Assembly (NCBI GenBank): GCA_029780415.1
Contig: JAKOYN010000076.1
Span: forward strand, 1 to 12,775
Direction: 5' to 3'
DNA: 12,775 nt
Origin: RXIX01 sp003989075
Lineage (GTDB): Bacteria; Pseudomonadota; Gammaproteobacteria; Competibacterales; Competibacteraceae
The position numbers were made by a program, and so were the translations under genes. Shown here in pieces: positions 1 through 6,789 of this stretch. Each line of letters opens with the position of its first letter. Position 1 is the stretch's first letter. Below the pieces are notes generated by a model. It searched no databases. It was not told the origin of the DNA and saw nothing but the letters and a program-made list of their open reading frames with translations.

Positions 1-1679
1 CTGGGCAGAATCAGCGGGGATTCGCCCTGCAGGCCGTGCAGGGCCGTCTGCAGTGCCTGCAGCTCCGCCAGCCAGGCCTGCCGCTGCGGATCGGGTTCGG
101 TCACGGGGTCCGCTTCGACTGTAGCGCCGCCATCGCGCAGGCGGGCGCGCAGATCGAGAATCTGGTCGACCAGACCCTTTTCCTCCTGCCAGCGGGCATC
201 CAGTTGCGCCAGCAGCGCCTGTTCGGCCTGCAGTTTTTCGGTAGCCTCGGCCTGACGCTGGACAGTGTCGATACCGACTGCACTTTCGCGGGCGATAATC
301 GCCAGCTCGGTATTCAGGCCCTCGATGCGGCGGCGGCAATCCTCAACCTCGGCGGGCACCGCGTGCAGGCTGATCGCCACCCGGGCACTGGCGGTATCCA
401 GCAGGCTGACCGCCTTATCCGGCAGTTGCCGGGCCGGAATATAGCGATGCGACAGCCTGACCGAGGCGTCCAGCGCCTCGTCGAGAATCTGCACCCGATG
501 ATGCTTTTCCATGGTCGTGACCATGCCACGCATCATCAGCAGGCTCTTCTCCTCGCTGGGCTCGCCAACCTGCACCACCTGAAACCGCCGGGTCAGGGCC
601 GGGTCCTTCTCGATATGCTTTTTGTACTCGGCCCAGGTGGTGGCGGCGATGGTGCGCAGCTTGCCGCGCGCCAGGGCCGGCTTCAGCAGATTGGCGGCAT
701 CGCCCGTGCCGGCCGCACCGCCCGCACCTATCAGGGTATGCGCCTCGTCGATGAACAGGATGATCGGCTTGGGCGAGGACTGCACCTCGTCGATCACCTG
801 GCGCAGGCGATTCTCAAATTCGCCTTTCATGCTGGCCCCGGCCTGCAGCAGCCCCACATCCAGCACCCGCAGGCTCACATCCTGCAGCGGCGGCGGCACG
901 TCCCCGGAAGCGATACGTTGAGCGAAACCCTCGACGACTGCGGTTTTGCCCACGCCCGCCTCACCGGTCAGGATCGGGTTGTTCTGGCGGCGGCGCATCA
1001 GGATATCGACGATCTGGCGGATCTCCTCGTCACGACCGACGATCGGATCGAGTTCCCCGCTGCGCGCCCGTTCGGTCAGATCGACCGAAAAGCGTTGCAG
1101 GGCCTCCTGCTTGCCCATCTGCGCCGGCGCCAGTGCCTCACTGGTTTCACCCGGTGCGGCGCCGCCACCGATCTGCGAGCCGTCGCTGGCACGCAGACCG
1201 GTTTCCGGCGATGCCGCCACGATGTCGGCAAAGCGCTCGGTCAGCTCATCCAGCCTGATCCGCTCGAACTCGCGGGAAATCGCCAGCAGTGCATTACGCA
1301 AATCCGGGGTTTTCAGCATCCCCACCAGCAAATGCCCGGTGCGCACCCGCGACTCGTTAAACAGCAGAGTCGCGTATACCCAGCCCTCCTTCACCGCCGC
1401 ATCGACATGCGCCGACAGGTCGGAAATCGAGCTTGCGCCACGCGGCAACCGGTCCAGCGCCTCGGTGAAGTCCTTGGCCAGCCGTGAGGGATTCAGGCCA
1501 AAGTGCTGAATGGCGCGGTGCAGATCGGAATCCTGCAGTTGCAACACCTGATGCAGCCAGTGCACCAGTTCCACATAAGGATTGCCGCGCAGCTTGCAAA
1601 ACACGGTAGCGCTTTCAATGGCTTTGTAGCCAAGACTGTTCAGCTTCCCGAACAGGGCAACGCGACTGATTTCGGCCAT
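1..1679 (-). CDS. tssH: TssH/ClpV AAA+ ATPase, N-terminal 559 residues (3' end outside window)
   Basis: ClpV is the cytoplasmic Clp/Hsp100 hexamer that disassembles the contracted TssB/TssC sheath with ATP so that subunits can be reused. The minus-strand frame is open from the ATG at 1679 to the window edge, so about two thirds of a usual ~870-900 residue protein is seen. Residues 1 to ~150 form the Clp-type N-domain, which in this family contacts the sheath. A Gly/Ala/Ser-rich linker (~165-195) follows. NBD1 carries Walker A GEAGVGKT at 239-246 (K245), Walker B ILFIDEAH at 307-314 (E312), and an arginine pair at 364-365 in LTRRF. After ~420 comes a charged, coiled-coil-like middle domain. 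NBD2 lies outside the window. A GGAG ribosome site sits 8 nt before the ATG, and 28 bp separate it from the tssG stop. Its place as the last gene after tssG, and the T6SS context, argue for ClpV over ClpB. Confidence 0.96.
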   Translation of the reverse strand, partial: MAEISRVALFGKLNSLGYKAIESATVFCKLRGNPYVELVHWLHQVLQLQDSDLHRAIQHFGLNPSRLAKDFTEALDRLPRGASSISDLSAHVDAAVKEGWVYATLLFNESRVRTGHLLVGMLKTPDLRNALLAISREFERIRLDELTERFADIVAASPETGLRASDGSQIGGGAAPGETSEALAPAQMGKQEALQRFSVDLTERARSGELDPIVGRDEEIRQIVDILMRRRQNNPILTGEAGVGKTAVVEGFAQRIASGDVPPPLQDVSLRVLDVGLLQAGASMKGEFENRLRQVIDEVQSSPKPIILFIDEAHTLIGAGGAAGTGDAANLLKPALARGKLRTIAATTWAEYKKHIEKDPALTRRFQVVQVGEPSEEKSLLMMRGMVTTMEKHHRVQILDEALDASVRLSHRYIPARQLPDKAVSLLDTASARVAISLHAVPAEVEDCRRRIEGLNTELAIIARESAVGIDTVQRQAEATEKLQAEQALLAQLDARWQEEKGLVDQILDLRARLRDGGATVEADPVTEPDPQRQAWLAELQALQTALHGLQGESPLILP

Positions 1680-1707
1680 GATTCAGACTCCAGCAGCGAA
1701 TGGATAA

Positions 1708-2751
1708 TCAGGTGCAGTAGGTCAGCGCATCGAGCTGCAAATCATCGGCGTCGCGCGGCAGCGCGCCACTGCTCAGCCAGGTGGTCCAGCCCAGTTGTGT
1801 GCCCGCGCCCAGTTGCAGCGGCGGCACTTCATCGCGACGCAGCACCAGGTTGACATCCCAGAGCAGTTCGTCACCGATGTAGTTGCGCACCCAATCAACC
1901 AGGCGGCGCAGGCTGGGACTGCCGGGCAAAAAGCGCTGGAACTCGGCCAGCCGCATCGGCCCGATCACAATGCGGAACTTGGACTGACAATCCCACACCC
2001 GCTCGCCGATCACCGCCGTCATGCCCAGCAAACCGGTCGCTGGCGTTTCACCCAGCCGGCAGCGGCTGCGCTCATCCAGCGGTAGCCAGTGACCGACGAA
2101 GCTCTCGATGGTCACCGGCAAGCGGAAGAAGTCGGCCAGAATGGCCTGCAAACCCTCCGCATTGCGGGTCTGATTGGCCAGCCGCCCGGCGTAGTGAAAC
2201 TTGGCCAGATCGGGCACGCTGTCGCGCTGCCATAGCGCCGGCATCCCCAGTCCGCACAAGGCGCCGACATAGACATTGAAGCGGTCGTTCTCCGGCCGGT
2301 CGAAACTGACTGTCGGCTGCGCGTCCGCCCAGGCCCGGTAGAACAGGCTGAGCATGCGATGGTGAAACAGGTCGGCAAAACGGGCAAAGGTCGGATCGTT
2401 GTGATTGCGCCAGCGGTCGCGGGCATATTCGGTCAGGTGCAGTGGCAGCGGTCCCTGCGGCCCGAACAGACCGAGGAAATAGGCTGACAGGCGCGGCGGC
2501 CGGCCGTCACCACCCGGATCGAACGCCGCCAGCGTGGCCGGGGCAAAGGCCAGCGACGGTTCCTGCGCCAGGCGCACTGGATCATCATCCAGACGGGTTG
2601 CCCTGCCCAGCCGGGGCTGGTCACGGTAGCGGCATTCCAGCCGGCGCAGCGCCTGAAAAAAATGAAAGGCATAGGGCGCACGGCTCAGGGCCGCGAACCC
2701 GTCGTCCGCCGCGTCTACAGCGTGTGTCGCCGTCCGATCCGGGCTGGCCAT
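1708..2751 (-). CDS. tssG: TssG baseplate protein (ImpH/VasB family)
   Basis: TssG is a wedge component of the T6SS baseplate, working with TssE, TssF and TssK in the cytoplasm to seed tube and sheath assembly. The 347-residue product has the normal family length. Recognisable family features are the N-terminal HFFQALRRLE stretch (~30-39), the LGLFGPQGPLP segment (~93-103), and a conserved helix around 124-146 (FADLFHHRMLSLFYRAW). There is no signal peptide or membrane segment. The ATG at 2751 lies inside the end of tssF, giving a 37-nt overlap. A GGAG motif about 11 nt upstream supports this start, and the overlap suggests translational coupling to tssF. The gene is intact. Confidence 0.96.
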   Translation of the reverse strand: MASPDRTATHAVDAADDGFAALSRAPYAFHFFQALRRLECRYRDQPRLGRATRLDDDPVRLAQEPSLAFAPATLAAFDPGGDGRPPRLSAYFLGLFGPQGPLPLHLTEYARDRWRNHNDPTFARFADLFHHRMLSLFYRAWADAQPTVSFDRPENDRFNVYVGALCGLGMPALWQRDSVPDLAKFHYAGRLANQTRNAEGLQAILADFFRLPVTIESFVGHWLPLDERSRCRLGETPATGLLGMTAVIGERVWDCQSKFRIVIGPMRLAEFQRFLPGSPSLRRLVDWVRNYIGDELLWDVNLVLRRDEVPPLQLGAGTQLGWTTWLSSGALPRDADDLQLDALTYCT

Positions 2752-4595
2752 CGCATCAGTTCTCCACGCTCAGTCGAACGAATCACCGTTTCGGTGAAGG
2801 AATTGAGAGACGCATACTTGGCGAAGAACTGTTCCAGCACCGCGCCGAGCAGCAGCACGCCGCTGCCTTCAAAGGCGGCCTCGTCCAGGGTCAGCGTCAC
2901 TTCCAGGCCACGGGCAAAGGCAATCGGACCGGAAATCGGCGCGCGCCGCGTCACCGGTAAAGCCTGTACCGAATGCACGCCATCGATCTGCCGCCGCACT
3001 GACAGCTCTGCCAGCGGCCCATACAGCGTCAACAACTCGCGCAGCGCTGCAGCACCCTGGCGCGCGTCACTGTCGGCCAGCGACAGATAATTCAGCGTCA
3101 GATGACTGATCAGGCGCCAGGCGCTATCGCCATGCGCCGGTGATGGATACGGCCGGGTCGGTCCAGCCAGGCAGCGCACCATGCCCACCGGCGCCCCCGA
3201 CACCAGGGTAAAATCCGTGTCGCCACGACCAATGGGCATGTGCAGGGGCAGGTCACGGTTGGTGCACAGCGTCGTCACGGCCAACTGGCGCAGCGTGCCG
3301 CGATAGGGCGCTTCGTCGGCATCCACCAGCGATAGATAAATCTCGCTGCCGACATAACTGGAGCGCGACCCCTGGCGCTGCTGCCGGCTCGACAGCAGGC
3401 GCGGCAGCCGGTGCAGGGTGTAATAGGCGCGCTGCTGCTGCAGGCCCAGCCGGTCATAGCTGGCGTAGAAGGGCAGGAATTCCTGTTCCTCACCATCGGC
3501 GCCGATGCCAGTGACCGTGCCGATCTGATAGATCTCAAAGTCCATCGGCCGGGCACGATCAACCACCACATGGTGCTCGGCGACCTGATCACTGAGATGG
3601 ATGCGGTCGGCGCGCTTCGGAAACAGGTTAATGGCCGGGGTGCAGAACAGAGCGAAATGCCCCGGATTCAGGCCCTGTTCCAGAGCCGGCTCGGCACGGT
3701 CAAGCAGAATCAGAATCTCCAGCTCACGCCCGGTGCAGCGGCGCACCGCCGGTCCCAGTCCGGCCAGTTCAATAAACAGGCCCCGCTGCGGAAAGCTGAA
3801 ATACTCATGCAGCAAGCGGTAGCCTTGAAACGAGGCTGGTGTGTGCGGCAACAGTGCTTCGTCATCACTCAGGCCGAGGTGACGGATCGCACGCGCCGCC
3901 GGCACGCTTTCATACCAGGGTGCCGGTCGCTCGCCGGGCCGCACCACCAGCAGCACTGCATTGCTCAAGAGCTGCTCATAGAGCTGTCCTGGCAGGGCAT
4001 CGTTGCCACACAGAAACAGCGGCAAACGCTCCAGCGCCAGCCGGGCAAAGGGCAGATCCGGCACCGTAGTCCGCAGGCGCAGGCGGATGCCAGCGCGCAC
4101 CCGGGACAGACCGGGCAGATCCAGCGCCGCCACCGGCTCCTTGCCGGCAAAGTACTGCACCGCGCTCAACTCCAGCGGCCACAGGGTGACCTCGTGGGCG
4201 GTGCGATATTCGCAGGGAGTCTGCTCACCCTTGCCGAGCAGGCTGCGCAGTTCGCTGCCGCGCGCCACCTTGAACCCCTGATCAAGCGCACCCTGGGTCG
4301 CATCGGGCTGCAGTTGCGCCACCAGCATCGACGGTGTCGGGGCCAGATACTGCGGATAGGCAATCTCCAGCAGATGCTGGGTGAAACGCGGGAATTCAGC
4401 ATCCAGCTTCAACTGCACCCGCGCCGCCAGGTAGCTGAAGCCCTCCAGCAGACGCTCGACATAGGGATCGGCGCACTCAAACCCTTCCAGACCCAGCCGC
4501 CCGGCAATCTTGGGAAACTCGCGGGCAAACTCACCGCCCAGCTCGCGCAGGTGCTGCAACTCACGGTTGTAGTATTCCAGCAGGCGCGGATCCAT
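2715..4595 (-). CDS. tssF: TssF baseplate protein (ImpG/VasA family)
   Basis: TssF is the large wedge protein of the T6SS baseplate; family work describes two TssF per TssG in each wedge. The 626-residue length fits the family. The N-terminus is diagnostic: YYNRELQHLRELGGEF (8-23), DPYVERLLEGF (43-53), then RFTQHLLEIAYPQYLAPTPSM (70-90). Other family-like parts are a central FSFPQRGLFIEL segment and the C-terminal Gly/Leu-rich region. No transmembrane segments are seen. Its ATG shares one base with the tssE stop codon (TGATG on the minus strand), a classic arrangement for translational coupling. Its end overlaps tssG by 37 nt. The frame is open throughout. Confidence 0.98.
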   Translation of the reverse strand: MDPRLLEYYNRELQHLRELGGEFAREFPKIAGRLGLEGFECADPYVERLLEGFSYLAARVQLKLDAEFPRFTQHLLEIAYPQYLAPTPSMLVAQLQPDATQGALDQGFKVARGSELRSLLGKGEQTPCEYRTAHEVTLWPLELSAVQYFAGKEPVAALDLPGLSRVRAGIRLRLRTTVPDLPFARLALERLPLFLCGNDALPGQLYEQLLSNAVLLVVRPGERPAPWYESVPAARAIRHLGLSDDEALLPHTPASFQGYRLLHEYFSFPQRGLFIELAGLGPAVRRCTGRELEILILLDRAEPALEQGLNPGHFALFCTPAINLFPKRADRIHLSDQVAEHHVVVDRARPMDFEIYQIGTVTGIGADGEEQEFLPFYASYDRLGLQQQRAYYTLHRLPRLLSSRQQRQGSRSSYVGSEIYLSLVDADEAPYRGTLRQLAVTTLCTNRDLPLHMPIGRGDTDFTLVSGAPVGMVRCLAGPTRPYPSPAHGDSAWRLISHLTLNYLSLADSDARQGAAALRELLTLYGPLAELSVRRQIDGVHSVQALPVTRRAPISGPIAFARGLEVTLTLDEAAFEGSGVLLLGAVLEQFFAKYASLNSFTETVIRSTERGELMRWPARIGRRHTL

Positions 4596-5110
4596 CAGGC
4601 TCCCCGGGGACGATTGGATTCCTCAACCTTGACCTGACCGCTTTCCAGATCAATCTCGGTCTTCCAGTACAGTTGCAGGGGCATCGGCTGCCCCCACAGC
4701 TCGCCATTGATCTCAAAGGTCAGGGCGTTATGGCTCATGCGCTCCTCGGTGAACGCAGCATGCACCCGCAGCGACTGGCGCAGGATGCGCGGCTCGAAAT
4801 CGATGATGACCTGACGCAGGGTCTGCTCCAGCGCATTCACGTCCAGACTGCGCGCGGTCACGCCCGACAGCGGCGGCAGGCCAAAGTTGATCACCGAGTG
4901 CGCCGCAAAGGGATAGCGCTCGATAGCGCTGCTTTCAGGCATGCGCGTGGAGTTGAACAGCCAGGCCAGATCGCGCAACACGCCCAGACGCAGCCGGTTC
5001 ATCGATAGCACCCGCTGCTCACGCGATTCCTGGGCCTTGTCCGGCTCCTCATCGGTCAGCCGGTCGAGCAGCGACGGTTGCAGGCGCTCCTTCGGCGTCA
5101 GTTCAGCCAT
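4595..5110 (-). CDS. tssE: TssE, gp25-like baseplate wedge protein
   Basis: TssE is the T6SS counterpart of the phage T4 baseplate protein gp25. It sits at the base of the sheath and is needed for efficient sheath polymerisation. The start chosen is the ATG at 5110, giving 171 residues. The frame stays open upstream to 5236, but those 42 codons are inside tagJ and read as Arg/Trp/Cys-rich out-of-frame sequence, so they are not counted. Family features: SLLDRL near the N-terminus (13-18), LRDLAWLFN (45-53), SVINFGLPPLSG (72-83), and the highly conserved FEPRIL (105-110). It overlaps the end of tagJ by 8 nt and its stop overlaps the tssF start by one base, so it lies inside a coupled tagJ-tssE-tssF-tssG run. 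Confidence 0.95.
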   Translation of the reverse strand: MAELTPKERLQPSLLDRLTDEEPDKAQESREQRVLSMNRLRLGVLRDLAWLFNSTRMPESSAIERYPFAAHSVINFGLPPLSGVTARSLDVNALEQTLRQVIIDFEPRILRQSLRVHAAFTEERMSHNALTFEINGELWGQPMPLQLYWKTEIDLESGQVKVEESNRPRGA

Positions 5111-5942
5111 GATCGCCGCCGGATTCGTCCACCAGCGGTGCGTCCGCGACCTGCAGCACGATCTGCCGGATATCCAGCAGCGCAAACTCGCCGGCATCGG
5201 TCGCCAGCATGCGCTGCCCCATGCCGACGGTCGCACCCGCCACCTCCTGCCACTCGGTCCTGCGACCCAGTTGCAGCAGCGGATCGGTGCTGCGCGTGGT
5301 TCCGGGATAGCGCGCCGGAATCAGGCCCACGCTCTCGCCGCCATTGGCCCAGACGAACTGCGCCGGCATCCACACCGCATCGCGCAGATCAGCCGGCGCT
5401 TCCAGGATCAGACTGCGGATACGCTGCAGCGGAATCCAGTAATAACGGCCATCGACGATCGCTTCCAGCACCGGTCCCAGACGTGGATCGGCATCGGCGA
5501 GCCATGCGAACGGCTGGCCATCCAGCGTGCCCGGCACCGCCGGCGCAGCCTCAAACGCCTGCGCGCGAACGTCCTCGGCCGCTTCAGTTGCACCGGCATT
5601 ATTCAGGCGCAGTGCTTCCAGCAGCAATGCCACCCAAGGCTCGGGGTCGCCGAATACCAGGGGTGCACGCCGACCGGCGAAGATATCCTCGCGCAGCAGT
5701 TCGCAGCGAATGGCCTCGCGGTAGGTCTGTGCCATTGGCATGTGGGCGGGATCCATGTCACCCAGCACCTTGAGCTGATTCAGCGCCCGCTCCCACTGGC
5801 CCAGCACCGCCAGCAGTTGAAACAGAAAGACGCGGTATTGGGCGTTGGCCGGTTCCTTGCGCACTTGGGCCTGCAACCCGGCCAAGGCGTCCTGCAACCG
5901 TCCCTCGCGTAGACTCTGCTCGGCCTGCGTAAGCTGCTGCAT
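5103..5942 (-). CDS. tagJ: TagJ, ImpE-family sheath accessory protein
   Basis: TagJ (HsiE1/ImpE) is a cytoplasmic accessory protein found in a subset of T6SSs. In P. aeruginosa it binds the sheath subunit TssB and has been discussed in relation to ClpV-dependent sheath handling; it is not a universal core component. The 279-residue product has an N-terminal TPR-like helical repeat region (roughly 1-70, with LTQAEQSLREGRLQDAL and the ANAQYRVFLFQLLAVLGQWERAL segment). The C-terminal ImpE part has a GRYYWIP motif (~165-171) and the DAVWMPAQFVW segment. The position directly after hcp and before tssE matches HSI-I of P. aeruginosa. The ATG at 5942 has an AGGA about 11 nt upstream. A 110-bp spacer containing a long inverted repeat separates it from hcp. 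Confidence 0.92.
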   Translation of the reverse strand: MQQLTQAEQSLREGRLQDALAGLQAQVRKEPANAQYRVFLFQLLAVLGQWERALNQLKVLGDMDPAHMPMAQTYREAIRCELLREDIFAGRRAPLVFGDPEPWVALLLEALRLNNAGATEAAEDVRAQAFEAAPAVPGTLDGQPFAWLADADPRLGPVLEAIVDGRYYWIPLQRIRSLILEAPADLRDAVWMPAQFVWANGGESVGLIPARYPGTTRSTDPLLQLGRRTEWQEVAGATVGMGQRMLATDAGEFALLDIRQIVLQVADAPLVDESGGDHG

Positions 5943-5976
5943 CAGTGAGCTTTTCCTATGATGGCGGATGAGATAT

Positions 5977-6018
5977 CGCCGCGCGCCCGCAACCTCTCAC
6001 GGGTCCGGGCGCGCGGCG
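5977..6018 (-). terminator. 13-bp perfect GC hairpin after hcp (attenuator or processing candidate)
   Basis: Bases 5977-5989 are the exact reverse complement of 6006-6018, forming a 13-bp stem that is almost all G/C, with a 16-nt loop. In the leftward transcript it starts about 34 nt after the hcp stop codon and lies before tagJ. It is not followed by a T-run (the next bases read ATATCTCATC), so it is not a textbook intrinsic terminator. An attenuator or an mRNA-stabilising 3' end that lets hcp message exceed tagJ message is the likely role. The structure is seen; the role is inferred. Confidence 0.5.
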
Positions 6019-6052
6019 CTGCATCGCAAGGCCCGCTACACCTGCCTTGCCG

Positions 6053-6541
6053 TTACATCTTCTTGTTGGCCTTGACGTCCCAGCCCGCCTTACCGGCCGA
6101 CTTGGTGGCGCCCTTCTCATCCTGGGTGAAGTATTCCTGGGTCATGCTGGTGAAGTTCAGCGACAGGCTTTCAATCGGCAAACCCGCGCCTTCGCTGCCA
6201 CCGGTCTGGTAGCTGCTGACCATCACTTCCTTGAACTTGAACTCCAGGAACTTCTTCTGTCCACCATCCTTGCCGGTCGGCTTGCGCATCACCAGCGTTG
6301 CCTCGGGATAGTGATGCCCCGAGCAGCAGGACAGCAGCAGTTGCGGCGAGGCCGCGCAGAAATTCATGGTGTAGCTGAAGTCATTCAGGCTCACCTTGCT
6401 CGCGCCCAGGCCGGTGCCATGGCCCGCCGTACCCAACTGCGACGCGCCCCAGCTCCAGCTCAGCACCTCGATCCATTCCTTGTACTCGGCATCCTTGCAC
6501 TCGCCTTTCACATCGCCAATCTTCAAAAATGCATCAGCCAT
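6053..6541 (-). CDS. hcp: Hcp (TssD), T6SS inner-tube protein
   Basis: Hcp forms hexameric rings that stack into the T6SS inner tube, carry small effectors, and are secreted on firing. The product is 162 residues, the usual length. The start is the ATG at 6541, with GAGGA 7 nt upstream; 13 further in-frame codons exist upstream but lack a good site and are not conserved Hcp sequence. Family features: FLKIGDVKGE at 5-14, SWSWGASQ at 28-35, SCCSGHHYPEA around 71-81, and the C-terminal FKEVMVSS and SLNFTSM strands. There is no signal peptide, as expected. It has four cysteines (15, 62, 72, 73), two of them adjacent. It is set apart by 248 bp from tssC and 110 bp from tagJ, with a sigma-54-like promoter upstream and hairpins on both sides, suggesting separate, high expression. 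Confidence 0.98.
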   Translation of the reverse strand: MADAFLKIGDVKGECKDAEYKEWIEVLSWSWGASQLGTAGHGTGLGASKVSLNDFSYTMNFCAASPQLLLSCCSGHHYPEATLVMRKPTGKDGGQKKFLEFKFKEVMVSSYQTGGSEGAGLPIESLSLNFTSMTQEYFTQDEKGATKSAGKAGWDVKANKKM

Positions 6542-6664
6542 CGTCGTATCCTCGCAGTGTGGTCCAGTGAAACGGGTCATCCGTCGCTTCGCCCGACGGT
6601 CGCCTTGCCACGCGCTTTCGCGCAGGAAGAACCTGGGAAACTCCGTCGTCGTGAATCAGATGTT

Positions 6665-6681
6665 TGCAGCTTGCATGCCAA
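6665..6681 (-). promoter_or_regulatory. Sigma-54-type -24/-12 promoter candidate for hcp
   Basis: On the minus strand this reads TTGGCATGCAAGCTGCA. Against the RpoN consensus TGGCACGN4TTGC it keeps the invariant GG (6679-6678) and GC (6667-6666) at the correct spacing, with two mismatches (C to T in the -24 box, T to C in the -12 box). The predicted start is near 6655, giving a 5' leader of roughly 110 nt to the hcp ATG. Sigma-54 control of hcp operons is known in other T6SSs. No activator gene is in the window. Confidence 0.5.
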
Positions 6682-6734
6682 CCCTGACACCCTGGTTTTA
6701 AGCCCTTTCAGACTCCCGGCAGCGGGCCGTTCAT

Positions 6735-6765
6735 CCAGAATGAACCCGCGCGGGGTCCATTCTGG
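6735..6765 (-). terminator. Hairpin after tssC, fully paired only in the leftward RNA
   Basis: Bases 6735-6742 pair with 6758-6765, and 6744-6747 with 6753-6756, around a 5-nt loop. The remaining position (6743/6757) is A-C on the plus strand but becomes a G-U wobble in minus-strand RNA, so the leftward transcript folds into an uninterrupted 13-bp stem. It begins 24 nt after the tssC stop. No U-tract follows, so a transcript-end stabiliser or attenuator is more likely than a classic intrinsic terminator. Confidence 0.5.
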
Positions 6766-6789
6766 CCCAGCCCGGCCATGGCCCCGGCC

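Noticed and set aside
36..1487. Long plus-strand open frame (483 codons) opposite tssH
   Set aside because: It is antisense to an unmistakable ClpV reading frame with Walker motifs. Its Gln/Arg/His-rich translation matches no known family, as expected from the opposite strand of GC-rich coding DNA.
3411..4637. Plus-strand open frame of 408 codons opposite tssF
   Set aside because: It lies opposite the conserved TssF frame and has shadow-type composition. The TssF product shows family motifs from end to end.
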